64,000 nucleotides of DNA, taken from NCBI GenBank assembly GCA_022605405.1, contig JABYQQ010000002.1, positions 2,604,001 through 2,668,000 on the forward strand. Reading direction: 5' to 3'. Source of the stretch: Earliella scabrosa. Lineage: Eukaryota > Basidiomycota > Agaricomycetes > Polyporales > Polyporaceae. Within the stretch, counting starts at the first letter, position 1. Every line of letters starts with the position of its first letter. A program made the translations under genes and the position numbers. This document shows, in pieces, positions 23,710 through 33,635 of this stretch. The notes beneath the pieces were generated by a model that was given only the letters and a program-made list of their open reading frames with translations, had not been told where the DNA came from and searched no databases.

Positions 23710-23912
23710 GACCCGTGAGGTACGAGTTATAATCTGTTAGACCAGATTTGATGTACCACTCAAACAGCGCACAGGGTCACCGACTCATTCATGCTACCCG
23801 CAGTTACTCGGGGCTCCTTCATTACAAAAGAAACGCTGTTTACATTGTATAGTTTCCCATGAACTCCGTGTGCGCGAGACGAACCATCATATGGTCAAGC
23901 TATACCGTTGAG

Positions 23913-24179
23913 ATGGCACAGACCAACTTAAGGCTACTATGTCAAAGCGATCCCGCGGGCAAAGCGTTCACAGTAAGTACCCACGCATGCCGCTAACGAC
24001 TGTCATTCATCGCATTCTCTCTTGACTTCGAGTCGTGCTCTTCCATAACCTGCCATGTCCCAGAAGCCGGGTTTGCGATCCAACACGGCAACCAGTGCGC
24101 GTCATGCAATTTCAAACGCCGGGGCCACAGCGGAAGTTTTGCGTTCTCAGGAGCTGTGGCTATTCAGGCCACTCAATAA
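23913..24179 (+). CDS. Possible small two-exon gene, 68 aa, cysteine-containing
   Basis: Exons 23913-23972 and 24033-24179 join through a 60 bp intron with a GTAAGT donor, a GCTAAC branch-like site and an AG acceptor. The product begins MAQTNLRLLCQSDPAGKAFT and contains five cysteines, including NQCASCNFKRRG. It matches no family I know and has no signal peptide. The intron signals are better than chance, but a 68 aa product just downstream of B2 could also be a decayed fragment or part of a transcript end. Confidence 0.3.
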
Positions 24180-24747
24180 ACCACTCGGATGGCGTAGCCG
24201 GAGAGGGAAGGATACGGCTTCGGTATGATCACATCTTACGTGCAGCGTTATCAACGACATCTGCATGAGTCTTACTCGGACCCTACTAGGGTACACGAGG
24301 AATGGTGCCACATACCCACGCCGTCTGTCCCCGACCAAACCAGTACTCAGCGGTCTCCCACCCTTCGGAACCAGCCACGACGCCAGTGTTGCTGAAACCT
24401 CACGCCGATTCTTCCTCGGGCAACATTTCCCCTGCCAGTGTAGCAAACGCCACAAAAGCAGACATACAGAAGGGACAGTCCGGGCAGTCAGGATCCTATG
24501 TGAGTGTACGGGAGGCATACCAATACATCCGCAATACGACTGATATGATTATCACTGTGCTTTAGATCCAACACCGACTGGACAAGTCGCATGTCAGAAG
24601 CGAACTTCACCAAATCAACTCAGGCGGGACTCGTCAGCCCGAGCGATCGACCCTTATGCCAGCACAACGATAGGATTGAATGGCGGTCATGAAACCATCG
24701 AATTCAATTGATTTACATGGGTATCTAGTAATCTCCTCATAATGAAA
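24180..24747. other. Convergent intergenic stretch without a supported gene
   Basis: Short plus-strand frames exist (such as 24302-24565), but none has a domain or splice support. It lies before the 3' end of A6. Confidence 0.4.
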
Positions 24748-26219
24748 TCAGAGACTGTGACCACACTCGTCAAGATGCAGTACATAATGTCCCCACAATG
24801 ATCCAGCACTAATCGAGCGACGAGCACTGCACGTATCTAGACAGATGACTTACGCTCCGACTGTCGTCTCAGTCGGCGCAGACCCAGCCATATGTGTACC
24901 CTCAGTCGTATCAGCAATTGCCTCACAGGGCGAATCTCTACAAGCATCGGATTGCGCTCTGCAGACGATCTCATGAGTGATAGGACAATCTAGCTGTCTG
25001 ACCGGCTTACTGAGTGATGCTGAGCTCATGCCACCGCCACTCTGGGGAGTTCTATTGGTCTCTGGAATGGGAGTGCAAGACATGGGAATGTCGTCGAAGT
25101 ACCCTTCCGGAGCTACCTTGTAGTCTTGGGGAAAGGGACTCTGCTGGGACACTTGGACTGAACGTGTGGGCGTGATTGATTTTTTGGCAGCACGCCGTCT
25201 TATCAAGGACTCCTTGATGATACTGCAGTATAGTACATGTGTTAGTAAACCTCATACAGAGTACCTATGTGACTCCATACGACTCGCCTTTTGATCGTCT
25301 GCTGCTCCTGATACAGGTCTACTGGACTCGGTATGGAGTCAGCCACCAGATGCTGATCCAAGTCAAGCCACACGTCCACAAGGGGTATAAATTTGTTTGC
25401 TGAGTCGTGCTGCCAGCCAAAGATATTCATGGAATCCATGAGCTCGTATGAGTCAGTGTCTGGGGATGATTCTCTGCTCGGTGTGCGGCGAGGGTCTGAG
25501 GGGAGACGGTTGATGTCCTCGGGCTGGCATGTTTGTCCGTCGGTTGAGGAAGCGAGCGATGATGGTGTCGTGCAGCGGGACGAAATTGCATGGTGAAGGG
25601 AGAGAAAGATAGGAACAGCGGAGGTTTCAGGGTGGGGTGTGGCGGCGGCGGACATCTCTACATTGTCCTGTATCCGCTTGAAGTCGTCGTGCCAGCATTT
25701 GAGATGAGCCATGTATGGGTCCCTTCCCATTCTCACTGCGTGTTCCTCGTCATATCCTTCGGGCTTGACTCGAACGCGAACTTCGAGTGTACTCTCGATC
25801 CAGAAGAAGCAGTCGTTGAAAGGGAAGCATGGTTCCGGTCTAATCGGAGTACGACCGCGCAGATGTTCCTCGTTAGGATAGATGGGCATCACCATGTCAC
25901 CTGTGATTCCCATAGATGGATCTTCGGGGCGGAGGGTAGTCGCCACAGGATGAAGCAGATAGCGGCACCACTCGCTATCAGGCATAGGAAGATCCTCAGG
26001 CTAAGAACAACACGATAAATAGGCTATGAAGATTGTTCAAAGTGGAAATATAGTACTCACAAACTGGAGAAACACCAAATACTTCTTCGGAGTCATCGCT
26101 TGAGCAGCTTCCGTAGCTACTGGGTCCCGCAGCCGCTCCACCATCGCTACGGGGTCCATCCGTATAACAGCAAACTGGCGCGGTCTTGGAAAGGGAAGGA
26201 GATGCAGCGAGTGAGGCAT
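24748..26219 (-). CDS. Family A protein, copy A6 (unknown function; GC-AG intron)
   Basis: Four exons join to 439 aa: 26219-26061, 26000-25288, 25222-24854 and 24826-24748. Signature segments are FAVIRMDPVAMVERL, KKYLVFLQF, EWCRYLLHPVATTL, GITGDMVMPIYPN, FPFNDCFFWIESTLEVRV and FIPLVDVWLDLDQHL. The second intron sits at the same codon and phase as in the other copies but begins GC rather than GT (GCGAGT at 25287). The C-terminal half is Ser/Thr/Pro-rich and lacks the long basic tail of A2, with only RRRAAKK. The last exon is assigned by splice signals alone. The gene is divergent from B3 over 549 bp. Confidence 0.72.
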
Positions 26220-26768
26220 TGAACTCAGTTGTCCGCGGAATGGAGGTGTAGATGAATGGCGAGGGTGAAGGATGATCGGTACGATCTAGCAGTGGCAAGA
26301 AGCTAGCCTTTCCAGATGCAGAATCAATCGAGACGATCGCAGCTTAGTGGTAGCTGTGACTCGCTTACTGATAGACAGTACAAGGTGATGTGAGCCTGTG
26401 GGGGTTGGGGAGGAAAGGAGGAGTAAAGCTGTGAGGACGACAGCTCACGGGCCAACTCAATATGTTTGTGGGTATTTGTGCTTTGTGGGCGCAAGCTCTC
26501 AGGATGCATAGCTTCAATAGAACCCCCTTCAGCGCCGACAGAGGTCTTTCTCATGGGAAGCTGACACGTCCTCATGGGTCACTGATTGTCAGCACGAGGC
26601 TGCATTACCCTAATCAATTGGAAAAACAGTATCAAGGTCTCAGTACCTTGGCCTTATATCCGGCCGGTGTAGGCCAATGTCGTGACATCTCTCTCTCCTC
26701 GACCGAATCCGCTCTCTTCTCATCGCTGCAAGACTCCTGCTGCACTCATCCAATTGTCGCCCTGCGGG
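26220..26768. promoter_or_regulatory. Shared divergent promoter of A6 and B3
   Basis: These 549 bp lie between start codons. A TATAT run at 26655-26659 lies about 110 bp upstream of the B3 start. TTGTCAG at 26586-26592, 183 bp before the B3 ATG, matches the other pairs. Confidence 0.5.
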
Positions 26769-28591
26769 ATGGAGGATTGCGCCAGATGCAGCAACTTATC
26801 GGACACGCCCTACCTCATTCCCCCCAACAGCTCATCAATCTCCCCCGGGGACATCATATCCCTTAAGGATTCCGTTGACCGTGTCGTCTATAGCGACATC
26901 ATTGCCAAAACGGCTGCAAGCATGGGATTGATTGTCACCAGAACCCCCAAGCCCCACGAAGACACAAGTGGATTTGAAGGGCGTGGCAGTCACAATGGTC
27001 GACCAGCCATTGTGATGCAAGAGCGATGTTTGGGTCAAGGCAACGTGACGTTGGTCTGTTTGGTGGCCACTTTCAAAGGAACAGGGCTACGTAGCTTGCT
27101 TCCTCGCATTCTACGTGACTTTTGTGTTGCCATGTATCCCCACACAATGATCCCCGACGAACCTGGCGGGATGCATTTCCACACATCCCCGGAGTGGTAT
27201 GAACACCGTTGCGGGAGAGCAAACGCATGGGTTCTTCCCGTCCTTACGAAGTCCTTTGGAGACATTGTCGGCCCTTGGTACAATCGGGAACCCGTTCCGA
27301 GGAAGACGAACCAGAATGCGGAGGACGCGAAGGATGCGGAGGACGCGAAGGATGCGGAGGACGCGAAGGATGCGAAGGACACGGTGGACTCGGTTTCGAC
27401 GTTCAGGGTCGACGATGCCACGTACTGGTCTATTCTGGAGAGATCTACAGAAAAGTGGGAAGCCTGGATCACCGAATGCAAGAGAAACAAGGCGCATATC
27501 TGGGACGTCGCGTCAGAGTACAAGGTGCGATCGTATACTTCTAGCGATGTAGGTCAATTCGCAACCTCATGTCTGATTTCTTGCTAAGAAAAGGGCACTG
27601 GAGAGGGCTATGACGCAGGGCGGGTCTACCGTAGTGAGTACAACCTCCGTCACCTGTAGCCCTCAATCTCACAGCGTTGTAGAGCCCTGACTTTATCAGC
27701 ACTACGGGGGCGACGTCTATGTTCCAACTGAACACCTCTACCATTCCCCAAGTGAGTCTCAGTAACATAAAGCTCCTACAGTCGAAACCCCTTCTGATCA
27801 TTGAGGCAGAGCATTCAGATTGGCGGTTTTCATATCGCCCATCCCGGTCAAGTAGGTGTTCCTACCGTAGCTCATGCCCTATGCTCTCATACAAGCCACA
27901 TTTTGGTAACTCAGTCGAAGCAGACTCGGAGGTCGTCGACCAGTACTAACCCAACGTCCAAGAGCAAAAGCACTGGCAACCAGTTCAGCGTTCTGCAAGA
28001 CGAGATGTTTGACGAAGATAGGCAGGGAAGCGAGCGGTCAAAATCCCCGTCGACTTCTAGTCGCGAGCCGGCTGAGGAGACTTCAGCCCACACCATACCA
28101 AGAGGCTCGTTATCTCTATGCAACGCTGTCGACCTTCAGACCGAGGCATCGCCCGTTACCCCAGTCCCTGATTCATCATCCGCACAGTCTGACTCGGCAC
28201 GCACTCACGGGGTTCCCTCCATAGATATGATGACCGGAACCACCACCATCACGCGCAAGGTCAGTCTCCGTGGTATGTGTCTCGAGGCTGTCCCGTAGCC
28301 AACATGTTGTCCCTTATAGGACCATATGGAACACAACCTTGGAACGCCTGGCGGGCAATGCCCAGGCGCTGGTCCGAGCACACTTACGACTGTGAGTACA
28401 TGATGTATATTGCTCTACTATGTTCTCATCATGATTCGTAGGAAACCATCGATCACGACGAGGGAGGACCCTGGATAGATACGACGCGCAAAAAGCCAAA
28501 GAAGAAGCCATTCGTCGAGGGGTGGTTCAGTGGGTGGCAAAAATCACGTACACCGGGGAACAAAGGGAAAGGGAAGGAGTCGAAGAAGTGA
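26769..28591 (+). CDS. Family B protein, copy B3 (unknown function)
   Basis: The ATG at 26769 gives MEDCARCSNLSD, keeping the N-terminal CxxC. The core has PGDIISLKDSVDRVVYSDI, NGRPAIVMQERCL, LVCLVATFKG, CVAMYPHTMIPDEP and HFHTSPEWYE, then IVGPWYNRE with the conserved tryptophan. A charged insert of AEDAKD repeats follows, then STFRVDDATYW and EKWEAWITEC. Exon 1 ends at 27524; small exons 27589-27633 and 27700-27751 follow. I could not resolve the splicing between 27752 and about 27950. The last part is Ser/Thr-rich and ends with basic RKKPKKKPFVEGW ... KGKESKK, stop at 28589-28591. It is the divergent partner of A6. Confidence 0.68.
27312..27384 (+). repeat. 18 bp in-frame tandem repeat in B3 (AEDAKD units)
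   Basis: Three full copies and one partial copy of an 18 bp unit encode alternating AED and AKD triplets, a highly charged insert that neither B1 nor B2 has. Confidence 0.8.
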
Positions 28592-29038
28592 CCGGAGTGA
28601 TCTGACAGTGGGTCGTCGCGCAACTACAGAAGGCGGCGTTGAGCCGACGAGGCAAAGGAGACTGCAATACATGTTAAAAAGTCGCACAGTGCTATATCTA
28701 TGCGACTCTCGAACGTGCTTGCCTGCATACTGGAGATCTCTCCTCAGCATCCTAGGTAGCCTGTGCAGTATTATGGTGGCGACAGGAGCCGCCGCACCGC
28801 CTCCAGGCGGCGGCACTGGCAAGGGTGGCGAGGATGTCGTAGCCCGCTACCAGCCTTTTGAGTTCCGACAAAAGAAGGGAGCGGCCTCAGGGCCGTCGAC
28901 GGCACCTTCGACGAAGTGGAAGCATGAGCACGTATATGGCACGAGACTGTTACTTGGATCTCAATGTCTTGTTCCTGCCTCGTTCAATTGCGTTCAGTGC
29001 CAATCCAGTACCAAATTCCAAACACCAGCCATATCACG

Positions 29039-29470
29039 ATGCCTGGCACCGACGCAGCATCCTCGCCCTCAGTCATTGAACCGGACCTCGATCTGAGCCA
29101 GGAGACGCTCCCTCCGTACCGCGAGGTCACTCCTACACATGCTCTTCTCGCACCTAGCACGACGAACTCGACAACAGGGGTGGACACCGAAAGACAGGCT
29201 TCCGAGTACTGGCTGTTGCGCAAGCCTCGAAAGCCCATCCATCGCGGTACACCCTCCAACCACACAGAGTCAATGCAGATGCGGAACCAAGTTCAGGTTC
29301 AGGATCGAACGGCAGGGAGTTCCCAGTCGAATGACCGAGGTCGCGTGAGTGGCAACCCCCCATCCCAGCCTTGCGAACCGACTGACGCGTGGACAGGGGA
29401 CACAGTCAACTATGGCGGCGCCCGGAAGCGGTCAAGCAGGATCAAAGAAGCTCATGAAGAGGCAGCCTGA
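29039..29470 (+). CDS. Hypothetical protein, 143 aa, disordered
   Basis: This frame begins MPGTDAASSPSVIEPDLD and contains a PPxY-like motif (ETLPPYREV), the type bound by WW domains of ubiquitin ligases. It has SEYWLLRKPRKPIHRG and a basic end (GGARKRSSRIKEAHEEAA). A second frame just upstream (28773-28931, starting MVATGAAAPPPGGGTG and containing ARYQPFEFRQKKG) may be a first exon, but joining the two puts the frames out of phase with the splice sites I can see. No family is recognised. The gene lies between B3 and A7. Confidence 0.35.
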   Translation: MPGTDAASSPSVIEPDLDLSQETLPPYREVTPTHALLAPSTTNSTTGVDTERQASEYWLLRKPRKPIHRGTPSNHTESMQMRNQVQVQDRTAGSSQSNDRGRVSGNPPSQPCEPTDAWTGDTVNYGGARKRSSRIKEAHEEAA

Positions 29471-29806
29471 GTCGCGCGGGATACGCAAGAGCCGGAGCCT
29501 AGGGGACATATGCGTGGTGTTGTAGAGAAGCGTGCTGGGATAACGCGGTGCCCGCACGCGGCACCCATGTCTCGCCGCTTCATCAGAAGACTCTGTTATC
29601 TCACTGTCAATATGTGCTAGTGTCACTCCTCGCCGCACAGCGGCCGATAGACTTACTAGATGTCTCCTATGCATCGCATACGAGCGACACCCCTCCGAGT
29701 TCTCGACCATGCTCTTAGAACTTTCTCCACCACGCGATTCGCGCGAGAGGGCGTGGCACATTCCGGCAGTATCTGGGGTCCTCGATGCAGCGCTGCCGTC
29801 CTGATC

Positions 29807-30695
29807 CTAACGAGAGTGCATCGTGAGCTTCACGACATAACGTAGCAACATGGCGGCGGCCTGGACCCACTTTTTGATCTTGGACCACTCAGCACAAAAC
29901 CCGCGCGGGTTAGGGAGACTGGAACGACCTTCGACCTTCGCCTCGGTCGCTCGAGCCAGAATTTCTTCTTTACTTGCGAGCCGCTTCTCGACTTTGGGAC
30001 CGTCGTCATCGAATCCATACGAGTCGTATGGCTCGCCAAGAGACGATGGTGGCCAAGGACATTCTTCGTATGCGTGTAGTGTCACCGTATTCGAGGGTGG
30101 ATCGTCCAATTGAGAGCTGATGTCTCCGTTTACCCCTGTACCGCATGTCTGTGACGGGTCGGAACTGCGTGGCTGCAAAGGAGACGATCCGCAAGACGGG
30201 AATCCAGCGATAGAGTTCGAGTGCGAGCTGCCACTGGTAAGGGTGGCGCCCTGATTTCTCCTCATGGCATCTTCCTGACGCTTGAGAATCAAGTACTGCT
30301 CCTCATCGAGCGACATGGCTTCGCCACAGTCATAGTGGGTGTCCTTTGCACGGATGTTAATCGTTATCTGGGAATGTAGTGAGAGGGAATAGGGGGGCGT
30401 CGTACGCGGCGTTCCGACGAGGGTGGTGCAGTCGGGTGCCACGGCGGCGACGAGGTAGGCGCGACATCGACACCATTCACACCCGAATTCGGGGTAGTCC
30501 ACAAGCTGCGGTGAGGTGAGTGACGAAGACAGAAGCGAGAACGAGAACGGCGCTTACATGATCTATCACGACGAGATATTCTTGCGGCTTCATAGCTAGT
30601 GCGGCCTCAAGGGCTTTAGTATCCGTCTGAAGGTGGTCCAGCGTCGCGACCGGGTCTAGCCGTATCCAAGCGAGGTGTGGTTGCATTATCATCAT
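29807..30695 (-). CDS. Family A protein, copy A7, short and diverged (unknown function)
   Basis: Two exons join to 278 aa: 30695-30558 and 30505-29807. Exon 1 keeps AWIRLDPVATLDHL and AMKPQEYLVVIDH. Exon 2 keeps EWCRCRAYLVAA but lacks the family's DMVxPIxPN and FPFxNCFFW segments, going almost directly to ITINIRAKDTHYDCGEAM, and it has no third exon. The tail KIKKWVQAAAMLLRYVV resembles the A5 tail (KIQKWAKK). The most likely history is internal deletion followed by divergence, or a specialised short form. No family B partner lies upstream. Confidence 0.6.
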
Positions 30696-31339
30696 CAAGG
30701 ACGGATGAGCACGATTCGAGCGTAGGGTGAGGCTTGAAGTGGTCTGGCAGCGTGATATACCATCACAGACGGAGGTGTTCTCATACGGGCAGTCTCCAAC
30801 GACAACCGAAGAAGATCCGACACAATACTAGATTGTCAGCTTGCAACGATTATGGAGGTCCATAGGACAATCAGAGAATGTAGGTGAGACGGAGCAGCAC
30901 GCACGTACTCATATCGGGGACCAGACAACAAGCCATCTCCGGGTATGAGTGTACGAATGAAGATCTACTAGAACACCAGTTTTGGATCAACACATGCAAT
31001 CTGAGAGCTGGCGAATGACATACCTTACGCATAGCTAGGACACCTGCCACGCAAGACACACGATGTCCTGCGCGTAATGGTCATGTAAGACAGGATGGTG
31101 ACTTACCCGAGCTACACATCGCCTACTGCGCTCCGTCACAGATGGAGGCCACACCTATCAGTCACGGTTAGCCAGAAGGGGCGACGTGCCGAAAGGAACA
31201 GAAGCAACAGTGATGCAATCGTCCATTGCGCGACCAACACCCATCAAGTACAAGCAACAGTAGGGTATTCCGGAGCACGACATCAGAGATATGGTGAAAC
31301 ATACGCGGGTAGCGCTGACGCGGAACGGAGAACAAGACC
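30696..31339. other. Intergenic stretch without a supported gene
   Basis: It holds the 5' flank of A7 and the 3' flank of the saccharopine-dehydrogenase-like gene. Only short overlapping frames are present. Confidence 0.45.
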
Positions 31340-33038
31340 TTACCGGTCTTTGCTGTTCTCCCCGTCTCCACGCACAATCTCGGTCTCGAAGTGCATCCGG
31401 CCGGTTGCCTCCAGACGGCGGATGGCAACGTCTCCGAGCGCCGTCGAGGGTGTGAGAATGCCACCGAACCTCGCGGTAACGGGGAGAGACGCGTCGTCCA
31501 GGAGAAGTCCCAGGGCGCACTCGGAGATCATGACTGTGGGCGCGGTCGGTGAGCGATCGAATGGCGGAGGGCGAGGGTGAGAGACTTACACGCAGTGAGG
31601 AGGTACCCGCCGTCGCCTTTCATGTGCATGACAGACTTGGCCTGAATGCTGGGATCGGTCGCGGACTGAGTGAAGTTCGTGATTTCCGCCCATCCTTTCT
31701 CCATCTCTCTGCAAGAGCACATACAGTCAACCCGCGTACGACGTGAATGGATGGGTCAACGTACTCGTCTGACGGGCCTTCTCCTGACTTAGGTACGAAA
31801 AGCCTCGCGATACCACGGACCTAACAGCATCGTCAGAAGTGAAGATGGGACCAGATGCGCGTACGGTCTGACCAGACTGCTATGCCACAACAGCTTGAGG
31901 AGAAGTGTGATGACGACACTGACGACGGCCGTACCGAGCCACGAGCTCCCGACGACCATGTACTCCGCATAGCGGAACTTCGGCCCATAAGTCAACGACT
32001 GGATCGCAGCTTCCTGCGCCTTGGCGTCCGCGGATCGGGACACGACGTGCGCTTTGGAGGCAAGGAATGCATTGAGTCCGAATGTACGCTGCACGATCCC
32101 GCGGTTGGTGCCGCCCTCGAACCAGAACCCGCCGTACAGGGAAGAGAAGGGCATGCGCATTACGAGGGCACGTTGAGGACTGGGGTGACCTTGCACTGCA
32201 TTCCGAAGGTTGGCTCGCTGCTCGGAACTAGTGGACTGTACATACCTAGACTGAGAGCGTAGTCTCTCTGGCCCAGCTTGTACCGTATACGTGGAACTTG
32301 CTCGATGTCGGACATCAGCGTCGCGACTGTCCCGCCCGAGGCGCCGCCCTTGAAGTGGCAGAACGTCTGTGAGAGACCAAGTTGTGCATCCGGTCCAAGG
32401 TGGCTCTTGAGTGTCCTGTTTGACAGGAATACGAGGAGGTCGGAGGGCAGGGAGACAAACCCGCATGCAGGGATAATGATCGCACCGGTTGTGCTCGCGA
32501 GATAGTCATAGCTGCGCGAATGGATGCATATACCCACTGCATTGAGTGCGGGCAAGACTCGCGAGGGAACCTGTCGACGTACCGCTGTATAATCTTGCGG
32601 ATGAAGTGCAGCTCGCCAGCTAGGTCGACATACCGCTTGCCGTGCACCGCGCACGCTCTGCATCGCGTTCAGCACGTCGATGGTGTACGACGCGTAGGAA
32701 AACTCACTTGACGACGTCTGTGCCCCATATCCAGTACGGTCCGACCACGTTGATGACCACCTTCACCTGCTTGACTGCTGCCTCCACATCGTCGTACCTT
32801 GACACGTCAACGAGCACTGTCTTGACGCTGTCGTCGATTCCCAGCTCCTTCTTGAGGGCCTCCCCTTTCGCATGCGAGCGGACAGCAAGCGCAAATGTGA
32901 ACGAGGAGCGTTGGGGGTGGTTGTAGAGATACTTGGTGATGAGCCGGCCAGTGAAACCTTAGGACGCCGTAAGCGCGAGCCCTGCACACAATCGCCCGTC
33001 CGCTGACCTGTAGCGCCAAGCACGAGGATATCGGCCAT
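31340..33038 (-). CDS. Saccharopine-dehydrogenase-like oxidoreductase
   Basis: Starting from MADILVLGATGFTGRLITKY, the first two exons form a Rossmann NAD(P)-binding motif (GATGFTG). Further exons give VVINVVGPYWIWGTDVVK, GKRYVDLAGELHFIRKII, DYLASTTGAIIIPACGFVSL, LGLSQTFCHFKGGASGGTVA and NRGIVQRTFGLNA. The C-terminal part has a hydrophobic segment (VVSVVITLLLKLLW), then LFVPKSGEGPSDE, GWAEITNFTQSA, VMISECALGLLLDD and the end RRLEATGRMHFETEIV. This order and spacing is that of the fungal saccharopine-dehydrogenase-like (trans-enoyl-reductase-like) family, usually about 430 aa and often membrane-associated, not the true lysine biosynthesis enzyme. At least six introns; outer ends are firm and some inner junctions approximate. 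Confidence 0.82.
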
Positions 33039-33635
33039 GACGTCGACGTCGACGACGAAGCTATTAGTGTAAGATATGAAGGGCACGCGAAAGGAGTGTG
33101 CAGAAGTTGGACGTTAGGAGGGATGTGGGTGAGCGAACGGCGTGGTATGTGGCCGCTCTGTATGCCACATGGATTCAATTTCATCTGAAATGGCGACTGC
33201 GTATAGATAGATCATCTCAGGGCCTTTTGGTGCAGATCTCTTGCGTCTTGCGCAGTGTGGTCATACGGAACATGGGAGAACACAAATGTAAGAAGCAGAG
33301 GCTTGCTCAGAGACGAACTACGATGCTGTGATGGTAGGTCTACATGGGATAGAGGTAGAGCTCCCAAGAAATGGAAGTGAGAACTCGCAACACAGGCTAC
33401 AGGAGGTCAGTGCTGTACACAAGTCGATCGAACTCGGGATGAAACACAGGAGGTCGACAGGGTAACGACGTACACCCTGTCATACTGGACTTGAACGTAG
33501 AACAGTAACCTCGAGGTATTCAAGTTGGCGCAGAGCACTGCATGGCAACAATGTGTTCGTGCGGCGAGCCACAGTGCATTTTGAGGGTACAGCCGAGATC
33601 GGTAGCATAACGTACAGCAGAGCAATACAGCAGCA

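Noticed and set aside
16486..26768. A/B pairs as a homeodomain (HD1/HD2) mating-type locus
   Set aside because: The divergent paired layout fits, but no member has a homeodomain WFxNxR helix or a similar segment. Layout alone is not enough.
27035..27552. Minus-strand and other-frame proteins rich in RILRVL or RRMRRT repeats
   Set aside because: They are out-of-frame readings of the 18 bp AEDAKD repeat in B3.
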